In this document: positions 57,311 through 64,000 of the stretch, piece after piece | Numbering within the stretch: the first letter of the stretch is position 1 | Layout: each line of letters starts with the position of its first letter | From: Nodularia sp. LEGE 06071 | GTDB taxonomy: Bacteria; Cyanobacteriota; Cyanobacteriia; Cyanobacteriales; Nostocaceae | DNA: 64,000 nucleotides | Assembly: GCF_015207755.1 (NCBI RefSeq) | Contig: NZ_JADEWH010000003.1 | Coordinates: 62,001-126,000, forward strand | Reading direction: 5' to 3' | Made by a program: the position numbers and the translations under genes | Notes under the pieces: generated by a model | Told to the model about the DNA's origin: nothing | Database searches by the model: none | Seen by the model: only the letters and a program-made list of their open reading frames with translations

Positions 57311-58354
57311 ATGTTGACTAACTCGCAAACGCCAACTGTAGAAGCAGCATCATCTCAGTTTTTACCACCGACTGAGGCTAAGACTAGGGTTCGTCAGTTT
57401 ATGCAACGGTTGCAAGACGAAATTTCGCAAAACTTGACGGAGCTAGATGGTGTCGGTAAGTTTAAGGAAGATGGTTGGGAACGCCCTGAAGGTGGTGGTG
57501 GGCGATCGCGCATCTTACGTGATGGAGCCATCTTTGAACAAGCAGGTGTAGGTTTTTCGGAAGTTTGGGGCGATCGTCTACCGCCTTCAATTTTAGCCCA
57601 ACGACCTGATGCCGAAGGACACAGCTTTTATGTGACTGGCACTTCAATGGTTTTACACCCACGCAATCCTTATGTGCCGACAGTCCATCTGAATTATCGC
57701 TATTTTGAAGCTGGGCCAGTTTGGTGGTTTGGTGGTGGTGTTGACTTGACACCCTATTACCCTTTTGCCGAAGATGCAACACATTTACATCAAACGCTGA
57801 AGCAGGCTTGCGACAAGCATAACCCGGAGTATTATCCAGTGTTTAAGCGCTGGTGTGATGAATATTTCTACCTCAAGCATCGGAATGAGACACGGGGTGT
57901 CGGTGGTCTATTTTTTGATTATCAACACAGTGAAAGTGGTTTGTATGGTGGTACTGACCCTCATGGGGCGGCGGCTGCATACAGTGACCAAGTGGGAAAA
58001 CCAGCACCACGCAGTTGGGAAGAATTGTTTGCTTTTGTCCAAGACTGTGGTGCAGCCTTTTTGCCTGCTTATGTGCCAATTGTGAAACGGCGACATGGGA
58101 TGGAATATGGCGATCGCGAACGGAATTTCCAACTTTATCGTCGCGGCCGGTATGTAGAGTTTAATTTGGTTTATGACCGAGGCACGATTTTTGGACTCCA
58201 AACCAACGGACGGACAGAATCTATTTTGATGTCTTTACCACCCTTGGTGCGTTGGGAATACGGTTATCAGCCACAACCCAATACTCCAGAAGCCGAGTTG
58301 TATGAAACCTTCCTTAAACCTCAAGATTGGGTAAATTGGACACCTAGCGCTTAA
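57311..58354 (+). CDS. hemF: Oxygen-dependent coproporphyrinogen III oxidase
   Basis: A 347-residue enzyme converting coproporphyrinogen III to protoporphyrinogen IX for haem, chlorophyll and bilins. Family motifs are [66 protein letters not shown] and [19 protein letters not shown]. The length is as expected. The ATG at 57311 begins [12 protein letters not shown]. The gene is monocistronic. Confidence 0.96.
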   Translation: MLTNSQTPTVEAASSQFLPPTEAKTRVRQFMQRLQDEISQNLTELDGVGKFKEDGWERPEGGGGRSRILRDGAIFEQAGVGFSEVWGDRLPPSILAQRPDAEGHSFYVTGTSMVLHPRNPYVPTVHLNYRYFEAGPVWWFGGGVDLTPYYPFAEDATHLHQTLKQACDKHNPEYYPVFKRWCDEYFYLKHRNETRGVGGLFFDYQHSESGLYGGTDPHGAAAAYSDQVGKPAPRSWEELFAFVQDCGAAFLPAYVPIVKRRHGMEYGDRERNFQLYRRGRYVEFNLVYDRGTIFGLQTNGRTESILMSLPPLVRWEYGYQPQPNTPEAELYETFLKPQDWVNWTPSA

Positions 58355-58712
58355 AAGCTACTCATCAGTGTTGTGGTGAGTTAAACTACTAAATGTCACC
58401 GATAGGGCATCACAGGGACCTAAAGCCAAAGCTCAGGAAATGTCCGATGCGATGGGCTACGCCCTGCCGAAGGCTATCGCAGAAGTCACTGAGAAGCCTA
58501 GACTGTATTGCTGACAATTAGTTTAGTAGATGTCATCTGTATCTTGTTAATTTCAAGTATCAATACTGGATAATTCGGTGGCTGGTGAGTCAATTAACTG
58601 ACAAAATCACTGGAAAGTTTTCTCGTGATGTGAAAGTAAAAATTCTCAAAACAAGTTTTTTTTGGCTCACCAATCCCAAACTCAATTTAGACTAGTGCCA
58701 GGGGGAGGCTTA
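58355..58712. other. Intergenic region with dispersed repeat
   Basis: 358 bp between hemF and the STAS gene. It contains the GCGAT...ATCGC repeat at 58449-58480. The 3' end holds the GGGGAGG Shine-Dalgarno for the STAS gene. Nothing else is seen. Confidence 0.5.
58449..58480. repeat. Dispersed 32-bp repeat copy
   Basis: It begins GCGATGGGCTACGCCC and ends GGCTATCGC, so the outer GCGAT/ATCGC arms pair. It is 32 bp long, in the reverse orientation of the 34634 family copy. Confidence 0.6.
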
Positions 58713-59081
58713 GTGATTCAAATAGAACAAACCACATACACAACCCAAGATGACAATACCGTTATTGTCTTAACACCAGCAGGACGCTTAGATATCACTA
58801 CAGCTTGGCAGTTTCGTCTGAAGTTACAGGAATGTATTTCCAAACTCAGTCACCATGTTGTTGTCAATCTCGGTCAGGTAAATTTTATTGATAGTTCTGG
58901 TCTCACGTCTTTGGTGGCGGGGATGCGTGATGCTGATAAAGTCAAGGGCAGTTTCCGTATCTGTAATGTACATCCAGAAGCAAAACTCGTATTTGAAGTC
59001 ACAATGATGGATACAGTATTTGAAATCTTTGAAACCCAAGAGGAAGCTTTAGAAGGCGTACCCCGTAGTATCGCCAGTTAA
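58713..59081 (+). CDS. STAS-domain anti-sigma factor antagonist
   Basis: About 122 residues from GTG 58713, chosen because GGGGGAGG lies about 5 bp upstream and the following VIQIEQTTYTTQDDN suits the family. A TTG at 58662 would add a less typical N-terminus. The fold is a single STAS domain with NFIDSSGLTSLVAG carrying the serine that is phosphorylated in SpoIIAA-like proteins (about S61/S62). It would act in a partner-switching module, but no anti-sigma kinase or phosphatase gene is adjacent. Confidence 0.88.
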   Translation: MIQIEQTTYTTQDDNTVIVLTPAGRLDITTAWQFRLKLQECISKLSHHVVVNLGQVNFIDSSGLTSLVAGMRDADKVKGSFRICNVHPEAKLVFEVTMMDTVFEIFETQEEALEGVPRSIAS

Positions 59082-59093
59082 CAAAATGCTGCG

Positions 59094-59121
59094 TACAGAC
59101 GCGATCAATCGCGCCTGTACA
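59094..59121. repeat. Near-perfect palindrome
   Basis: GTACAG-a-CGCGAT-ca-ATCGCG-c-CTGTAC folds into a 13-bp stem with one mismatch. It lies between the convergent STAS and cpcT genes and may be a bidirectional terminator. A looser relative occurs near 27069. Confidence 0.6.
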
Positions 59122-59145
59122 AAGAAAATTGGAGTCTCGTGAGTG

Positions 59146-59739
59146 TCAATACTGTTCTCGTTTTGTGTAGCGATAAGGGCCTAAAATGGCTCCCCAGGTG
59201 GCTTTGCCCGTATCCGAGTCAATTCCTTTATCGTAGCTGTGGAACTCTACGGCTGTGGCGACAAATCCCAAAGAAACTTGGACAGTCTGGTTCAGATAAG
59301 TAAAGCAGCAACGAGTATTTGGCGGTTGAGTAGCAGTAAACTGATAGCTGTTGGCAGCTAATGTTTCTGTAACTGTAAGGATGCAGCCTGGTAGTAAATC
59401 TAATTGATCCACCGTCAATGTTTTGAGTAAAGCCGGATTACGTCCTGCACCACTGAAGGCACTGGGATCTTTAAACATATAGTACTGTAGCTGCAAGGGT
59501 GCATCAGGACTGCGCCCCGACATCAACCGCATAATTCGCTGGCGATAGGGATGGTCTAAGTTGACAATATTAGCTTGCTCGGCAAACAAGGTGATACTGT
59601 CTTCTGTAAACAGATCCACTGGTCTTTGCCAAAGATGTAAATGGACAAACCAAGCGGAATCTGCTAAAGCTTGTTCTTGATTATCAAATTTACCAGCTAA
59701 ATACTCACCCAGGGCAATTAAATTTGGCGCAAAACTCAT
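59146..59739 (-). CDS. cpcT: Phycobiliprotein lyase CpcT/CpeT family
   Basis: About 197 residues from the ATG at 59739 (MSFAPNLIALGEYLAG); an upstream start would add 11 residues. Sequence marks include AWFVHLHLWQRP, HPYRQRIMRL, YYMFKDPSAFSGAGRNP and CCFTYLNQTVQVSLGF. CpcT attaches phycocyanobilin to Cys-153 of the phycocyanin beta subunit (and its PEC equivalent), acting in the cytoplasm during phycobilisome assembly. It is divergent from psb29, an arrangement I associate with Nostocales. Confidence 0.92.
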   Translation of the reverse strand: MSFAPNLIALGEYLAGKFDNQEQALADSAWFVHLHLWQRPVDLFTEDSITLFAEQANIVNLDHPYRQRIMRLMSGRSPDAPLQLQYYMFKDPSAFSGAGRNPALLKTLTVDQLDLLPGCILTVTETLAANSYQFTATQPPNTRCCFTYLNQTVQVSLGFVATAVEFHSYDKGIDSDTGKATWGAILGPYRYTKREQY

Positions 59740-59832
59740 AGATGACACTGATCGGAAACCTGAACTTGGCAAAGTAGCCTTTAAGCGACAAAATATAATA
59801 ACGTCGCCCTTAACATTCTTAACATTTTATTT

Positions 59833-60534
59833 GTGAATAACGTCCGTACTGTTTCAGATACAAAGCGAGCTTTTTACTCTCTTCACACCCGGCCCATTAA
59901 CACAATTTATCGTCGGGTGGTAGAAGAGTTGATGGTAGAAATGCATCTACTATCGGTCAATAGCGGTTTTAACTACAATCCAATTTATGCCTTGGGTGTC
60001 GTCACAAGCTTTGATCGCTTTATGCAAGGCTACCTACCAGAAAGAGATCAGGAATCAATTTTCCAGTCCTTATGTCAGGCTTTAGAGCAAGAACCGCAAC
60101 GCTACCGACAGGATGCTGAACGGCTACAAGCTTTGGCTAAAAACATCCCAGTCAATGATTTAATTGCATGGTTAAGCCAAAGCACTCATTTAGATCGAGA
60201 TTCTGACTTGCAAGCACAATTGCAAGCGATCGCTAACAATCCTGAATTTAAATACAGCCGCTTATTTGCAGTTGGTTTATTCACGTTGTTAGAACAGTCC
60301 GATCCAGAATTAGTCAAGGATGAAAAGCAACGCACTGAAGCATTTAAAACTATTGCGACTGGTTTACATCTATCTGATGAAAAACTCAGCAAGGATTTGG
60401 AACTGTACAGTTCTAACCTAGAAAAGATGGCTCAAGCGATCATAGTTATGGCAGATATGCTCTCGGCTGATCGCAAAAAACGCGAACAGCGTCAACAACA
60501 AACAACTACCCCAGTTGCTCCCCCAACTGAATAA
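59833..60534 (+). CDS. psb29: Photosystem II biogenesis protein Psb29/Thf1
   Basis: A 233-residue protein beginning at GTG 59833. The N-terminus TVSDTKRAFYSLHTRPINTIYRRVVEELMVEMHLL (given for recognition as TVSDTKRAFY and the RRVVEELMVEMHLL helix) and YALGVVTSFDRFM are characteristic of Thf1/Psb29. The C-terminal 50 residues form a coiled coil ending in Gln/Pro-rich sequence. It assists PSII repair and FtsH protease function at thylakoids. A long inverted repeat follows. Confidence 0.93.
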   Translation: MNNVRTVSDTKRAFYSLHTRPINTIYRRVVEELMVEMHLLSVNSGFNYNPIYALGVVTSFDRFMQGYLPERDQESIFQSLCQALEQEPQRYRQDAERLQALAKNIPVNDLIAWLSQSTHLDRDSDLQAQLQAIANNPEFKYSRLFAVGLFTLLEQSDPELVKDEKQRTEAFKTIATGLHLSDEKLSKDLELYSSNLEKMAQAIIVMADMLSADRKKREQRQQQTTTPVAPPTE

Positions 60535-60550
60535 TTCGTAATTGATAACT

Positions 60551-60643
60551 CGTAATTCGTAATTGTTATCGACGGAAAAAAGTTTATTTTTTCCATAAAT
60601 AAATAGATTGAGGAGTTATAACCTTAATTAATTACGAATTACG
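60551..60643. terminator. Inverted repeat between convergent genes
   Basis: CGTAATTCGTAATT (60551-60564) and AATTACGAATTACG (60630-60643) are perfect 14-bp arms with a 65-nt loop. They lie between the psb29 stop and the convergent YvlD-type gene. This is probably a shared terminator or a dispersed repeat. Confidence 0.5.
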
Positions 60644-60663
60644 AACTACTAATTAGTAATTAT

Positions 60664-61026
60664 TTACACGCCTAATAATTTGTAGATCAGGCTGTTGATG
60701 ATCGTCAGGGTAAAAGCCCCTAGTACAGCACTCCAGATGCCAAAACGGAGGCGAAACCCCTCGACTAACCAAGCCGCGATACTAAAACAGACCACGGCAA
60801 TCATAAATGTGAAAATGCCGGATAACAAATCCAATGTCAGTAAGTTTGGTACTGTAAATATGAGGCTTAAAATTGGTCTCACTACTGCTGTGACAATACC
60901 GAGAACTGCCGCCGAAAAAAAGGCTTTTTTGGGAGAGTCAACTTCAACTCCCAAAGGCAGTTTACTAATAATCAACAAGCTGATAGATGTTACTACCCAA
61001 ACAATTAAAAGCGTCACAATATTCAT
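60664..61026 (-). CDS. YvlD/phage-holin-family membrane protein
   Basis: A 120-residue protein with four hydrophobic helices and short loops, for example VTLLIVWVVTSISLLIISKL and FFSAAVLGIVTAVVRPILSL. The motif AVVRPILSLIFTVPNLLTL fits family PF04020 (YvlD, mobile-element-type holin), found widely in bacteria as small membrane proteins without proven function. It is not part of a prophage here, as no other phage gene is nearby. Confidence 0.82.
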   Translation of the reverse strand: MNIVTLLIVWVVTSISLLIISKLPLGVEVDSPKKAFFSAAVLGIVTAVVRPILSLIFTVPNLLTLDLLSGIFTFMIAVVCFSIAAWLVEGFRLRFGIWSAVLGAFTLTIINSLIYKLLGV

Positions 61027-61493
61027 GCCACAACCCTTGAAACGCGAACGGTGATTGGCGCTAAATTACTAAGTCTGACGATAAAGAAATTTTTGAAGCT
61101 TCACCAATTATTTGTAAATTAACAGATTTTTTGATCTAAACAGAAATTATTTCGGATATCTTTAGGTTTAGCTTAAATAACTTGCAAACAAAGGTTTTTG
61201 ACCTCACCTCGTCTTTGAATTACGTGAAGTCCTCCCCTCTTCTTACTAATCATCGTATACACACAAGTCCTTCCTCTCTGCGTTTGAGCCTGTTTTACCC
61301 CCTAAATCCCCCAAGTTTGGGGGACTTGGAAAATTCTTGTTCACCCATAATTGAGGGTTAGGGGGCGATTCGATCACTTGTGTGTACACCGTCGCTTCTT
61401 ACTAAGGAGAGGGGTTGGGGGTGAGGTTGTGTACTTGATTAAATCCGCAGTCCAAGGGGAATTTTTGTCTCCCCTTGTTGAGCAATTTCACTG
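61027..61493. other. Intergenic region with MITE-like element
   Basis: 467 bp between two minus-strand genes; the middle is occupied by the 145-bp element listed below. No coding potential is seen. Confidence 0.55.
61239..61405. mobile_element. MITE-like element with direct flanks and terminal inverted repeats
   Basis: An 11-bp direct repeat, CTTCTTACTAA, occurs at 61239-61249 and 61395-61405. Inside it a 145-bp segment has inverted ends: TACACACAAGT (61258-61268) and ACTTGTGTGTA (61376-61386), each exactly 8 bp from its flank. The centre holds the palindrome CCCCCAA-gt-TTGGGGG. No transposase is encoded. This is the pattern of a non-autonomous insertion with target duplication, although an 11-bp duplication is longer than usual for many MITEs. 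Confidence 0.55.
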
Positions 61494-62075
61494 TTAAGGG
61501 GTAGGAGTTGTTTCAGGTGCTACAGGTACTTGGGGCGCTAGTTCGTTGGGGAAAACTGGGGTCATCATCTCAGGATTTACCCCCGGAACTGGTGCCGGTA
61601 CGGCTCCCGGACTCATGGGAAAATTGGGTGGATTAAATGAGTCGTTGGGTAGTTGAGATGGGCCTGGTATAATTCCCAAGGATACGCGATCGCCACCCAC
61701 TTGCCGCATCAAGTCTAAGATTGTAATCACATCATTGTAGGTGGCTGTGCGTGATGCATTTAGCACTAAAATCCCACTGGGGTTGGCTTGGAGATATTGC
61801 CTTAAGCTTTGTGCTAGCTGATCTCGTTGTACAGGCTGTTTTTCTACGTAAAGATTACCTACGGCATCAATAGTCACAATTTGAGTGGCAGCCTGTGAGG
61901 TGACACCAGGAACTGTACTTGTAGTAGCTTTGGGCAAATCAATATTAATTGCCTGTTGTCGAGTAAATTGCAAAGCTGCCAACAGAAAGAAGGTCAGGAT
62001 ACAAAAAACGACATCAATTAAGGGAAGGATTTGAATTTGTGCTTCTTCAACTGGAGTTTGCAGATTAACTTTCAT
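61494..62075 (-). CDS. exbD: ExbD/TolR-family transport protein
   Basis: A 193-residue protein. A short cytoplasmic N-terminus and one transmembrane helix (IDVVFCILTFFLLAALQF, about 21-38) carry the conserved Asp in LPLIDVVF. The periplasmic domain contains VLNASRTATYNDVITILDLM. The C-terminal 60 residues are Pro-rich low complexity. With ExbB it forms a proton-driven motor energising outer-membrane transport. Seven bases separate it from the upstream exbB-like stop, so the two form an operon. Confidence 0.88.
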   Translation of the reverse strand: MKVNLQTPVEEAQIQILPLIDVVFCILTFFLLAALQFTRQQAINIDLPKATTSTVPGVTSQAATQIVTIDAVGNLYVEKQPVQRDQLAQSLRQYLQANPSGILVLNASRTATYNDVITILDLMRQVGGDRVSLGIIPGPSQLPNDSFNPPNFPMSPGAVPAPVPGVNPEMMTPVFPNELAPQVPVAPETTPTP

Positions 62076-62082
62076 TTGTTAA

Positions 62083-62853
62083 CTAAGTCTCAGGATCTAG
62101 AGGATCTAAGGAATCAGGTGTATTATTCGGGGGTTCAGGAGGTTTAGGAAACGGTTTTTTATCTCGCTTGCGGGGAGGATGAGCAATTTCTCGTGTAGAT
62201 TCCTCCGTGATTACGGAGGCAATTTTGTCATAGTCAGGCGGAGACTGACGATATAACAATTCCATCTCATTTCCCGCCTTGCGAAAAATTTTCACTTGGT
62301 CAACTACAAAACTTTGAAATAGGCGATAGAACACTAGACTGATAATCGCAACTATCAATCCAGTAGCTGTACTGATTAAAGATTCACCAATACCAGTAGT
62401 CACACCAGCTGTAGACTCAGTACCCAAATCGCCAATGCGAATTGAACGCAAAGACTGGATCAAACCCAAAACCGTACCCAGCAATCCCAACAGAGGTGAG
62501 AGGGCGATGATGGCTTCTAAAAGTTTTTCACCCCGGCGCATTCCCGCTAATTCATCTTCGGCGGTGGACTCTAATGCTAGTCGGAAGGTTTCCGGATCAC
62601 GTTTCGGATAGCTTAAGGGGGCATAGAGAAACCTTCCCACAGGCTGATGGGTGGCATTTTTGGCAATATCGGCAGCTACTTCCCAACTATCCTGGGCGGC
62701 GTTGAGGACACGATCCACTATTTCCTTTTCTTGAGTCATGATTCGCAACCAGAACCACAGACGCTCGAAAATCACACTGATAGACAGAACTGACAAAACA
62801 AGCAGGGGCCACATGGCTGGGCCGCCCTTTTCAAACAAATCTAAAATATCCAC
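62083..62853 (-). CDS. exbB: MotA/TolQ/ExbB proton channel
   Basis: A 256-residue membrane protein beginning at GTG 62853. The family core is [20 protein letters not shown] and [22 protein letters not shown], with about three transmembrane helices and a cytoplasmic loop of about 100 residues. The C-terminus is a Pro-rich charged tail ([15 protein letters not shown]). It is the first gene of the two-gene ExbBD-type operon; no tonB or receptor gene is in view. Confidence 0.9.
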   Translation of the reverse strand: MDILDLFEKGGPAMWPLLVLSVLSISVIFERLWFWLRIMTQEKEIVDRVLNAAQDSWEVAADIAKNATHQPVGRFLYAPLSYPKRDPETFRLALESTAEDELAGMRRGEKLLEAIIALSPLLGLLGTVLGLIQSLRSIRIGDLGTESTAGVTTGIGESLISTATGLIVAIISLVFYRLFQSFVVDQVKIFRKAGNEMELLYRQSPPDYDKIASVITEESTREIAHPPRKRDKKPFPKPPEPPNNTPDSLDPLDPET

Positions 62854-63372
62854 TGGTTAGGTTTCCTCCCTCCATTTCTACAGCAGCAATCCCAAGGCAT
62901 TTTAATTCTAAAGATTAATGCATAATTACCATATTCTTATACAAAATCGTCGGACAGATATTTGACGACAGAGAATCAGTAGCGTCTTCCATATTACCTG
63001 GGGCAGGTCTATTTCATTCTGCGTTGCCCAATATTGCTAACCATTCTCCTAAAATAGTTGTTGCTCATACCTTGTTAGGTTGTAACTGTTCGCTGAGTGC
63101 GACAATATACCAGAAATACTCAAATTGCATGGTGGGGAATGTTAAGAGCGATCCCTTTGGCGGTTCGCGTAGCGAGCATCGGATTTAAATTATGGCAATG
63201 TCTTAAGCAAAAGCCCATTCTTGGTTGCTTAAAACTTGTTTCAGGTCAAGTTAGATGGTTTTACCTTATAGTATGATGTCCAGAGGATCTTAAATGAAAG
63301 CAGCTTATAAACTAGCGGGTAGGCTACGATCTAAGAGTATGTGCAACCTAAGCACTAATCTACTTAGCATAA
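62854..63372. other. Intergenic region before the DUF262 gene
   Basis: 519 bp of divergent spacer. A palindromic repeat of the GCGATCC...GCGTAGCGAGCATC type covers 63148-63181. A 28-codon frame upstream of the DUF262 start has no recognisable features. Nothing else is seen. Confidence 0.5.
63148..63181. repeat. Dispersed GCGTAGCG repeat
   Basis: The block contains GCGATCCC, then TTCGCGTAGCGAGCATC. It shares the GCGAT start and GCGTAGC core with the repeats near 34634 and 35912. Confidence 0.5.
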
Positions 63373-64000
63373 ATGTATAAAGAACCTATGAACTACGATA
63401 TAAAAACAAGCGAAAGTCCCAGGCTAGAAGTAGAATATTACGGTGCTGACTTTCCTGTTGATACATTAGTGAAACGGATGGAAGACGAAGAATTTATTAT
63501 TCCAGAGTTTCAGAGAAAGTATGTTTGGAAAGAAGAAGAAGCATCACGCTTTATTGAAACCTTGCTACTTGGTCTTCCTAGTCCTGCACTCTTTCTCGCT
63601 AAAGATAAGTTTTCTAAAAAATATCTTGTTATAGATGGACAGCAACGGCTGAAAACTTTGCAGTATTTCTTTCAAGAATCTTTTTCTAATGGGAAAAATA
63701 AAGTATTTAAGCTTAAAGGTGTTGTCCCACAGTTAGAAGGCTTAACTTATTCCACATTACCTCCATCGGAGCGACGTGACCTTGACAATGCAATAATCCA
63801 CTGCATAATCATATCTGAAAATTATGATCCGCGTGGAATGTTTTATCTATTTGAACGACTTAATACTACTGGGACTCCCTTAAAAGCGCAGGAAATTCGG
63901 AATGCTCTTTATCATGGTTCTTTTAGCGAATTGCTTCAAGATTTATCAAAAAATGAAATCTGGAGAGAGCTTTATGGTAAGGAAGATATTCGCGCTAATG
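63373..64000 (+). CDS. DUF262 (GmrSD N-terminal-type) protein, partial
   Basis: The gene runs off the right edge; 209 codons are visible from ATG 63373 (a second ATG lies at 63388). Family motifs are IPEFQRKYVWKEEEASRFIETLL, then LVIDGQQRLKTLQYFF and LFERLNTTGTPLKAQEIRNAL. These are hallmarks of DUF262, the ParB/Srx-like NTPase domain of GmrS and related type IV restriction or defence proteins. Whether a DUF1524 HNH domain follows, as in GmrSD, cannot be seen. Confidence 0.85.
   Translation, partial: MYKEPMNYDIKTSESPRLEVEYYGADFPVDTLVKRMEDEEFIIPEFQRKYVWKEEEASRFIETLLLGLPSPALFLAKDKFSKKYLVIDGQQRLKTLQYFFQESFSNGKNKVFKLKGVVPQLEGLTYSTLPPSERRDLDNAIIHCIIISENYDPRGMFYLFERLNTTGTPLKAQEIRNALYHGSFSELLQDLSKNEIWRELYGKEDIRAN

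Noticed and set aside
60664-61026. Prophage remnant suggested by a holin-family gene
   Set aside because: PF04020 proteins are widespread chromosomal membrane proteins and no other phage gene lies nearby.

Overview
The window reads as chromosomal DNA of a filamentous, phycobilisome-bearing cyanobacterium of the Nostoc/Anabaena/Nodularia type. The evidence is the frequent HIP1 octamer GCGATCGC, G-rich and C-rich short tandem repeats between genes, many small dispersed palindromes, and cyanobacterial marker genes: phosphoribulokinase, ferredoxin-NADP reductase with a CpcD-like linker domain, the phycocyanin lyase CpcT, Psb29/Thf1, a CAAD/CURT1-type membrane protein and a cyanobacterial GshA. 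I saw no rRNA, tRNA, CRISPR array or intact insertion sequence.

Layout. 1-5990: edge of a CPBP-type membrane protease, a DUF3326 gene, an orphan PD-(D/E)XK nuclease-like gene, a small conserved gene, a ferredoxin and acnB. 6000-9470 is an accessory island: two toxin-antitoxin modules whose toxin genes each carry one nonsense codon, then a BglII-type restriction-modification system (methyltransferase, convergent endonuclease, controller-like HTH gene) with matching inverted repeats upstream of both transcription units. The endonuclease frame lacks ATG, GTG or TTG where its family N-terminus begins. 9596-13454: secreted phosphoesterase, ddl and a membrane protein. 13708-13882: a well-structured RNA candidate with its own terminator. 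13982-19189: five minus-strand genes, mostly membrane proteins, the last with a dispersed repeat read in frame. 19328-24863: a second phosphoesterase, a Septu-like PtuAB defence pair and pcrA. 25103-34432: histidine kinase, metK, prk, petH, hom. 34433-44076: a VapC remnant split by a repeat, CAAD protein, pentapeptide protein, hydrolase, DUF2358, LysM/M23 peptidase, trmL, gshA. 44246-50252: an overlapping two-gene operon of a 1408-residue UPF1/Dna2-like helicase and a protein with one phospholipase-D HxK(x4)D motif; this is the best candidate here for an undescribed system. 50444-62853: deacetylase-like enzyme, PEP-CTERM protein, MscS channel, rodA, mrp, SRPBCC protein, hemF, STAS protein, cpcT, psb29, a YvlD-type membrane protein, a MITE-like element and an ExbB/ExbD pair. 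The window ends inside a DUF262 (GmrSD-like) gene.

The metabolic core is ordinary cyanobacterial housekeeping: Calvin cycle, photosynthetic electron transfer, tetrapyrrole and phycobilisome assembly, cell wall, SAM, glutathione and threonine/methionine synthesis. Scattered through it are defence or DNA-processing modules (PD-(D/E)XK gene, BglII-like R-M, Septu-like pair, helicase/PLD pair, DUF262). Dead toxins and small palindromic repeats lie among them. Family assignments rest on motif reading and remembered family sequences; no database search was possible.
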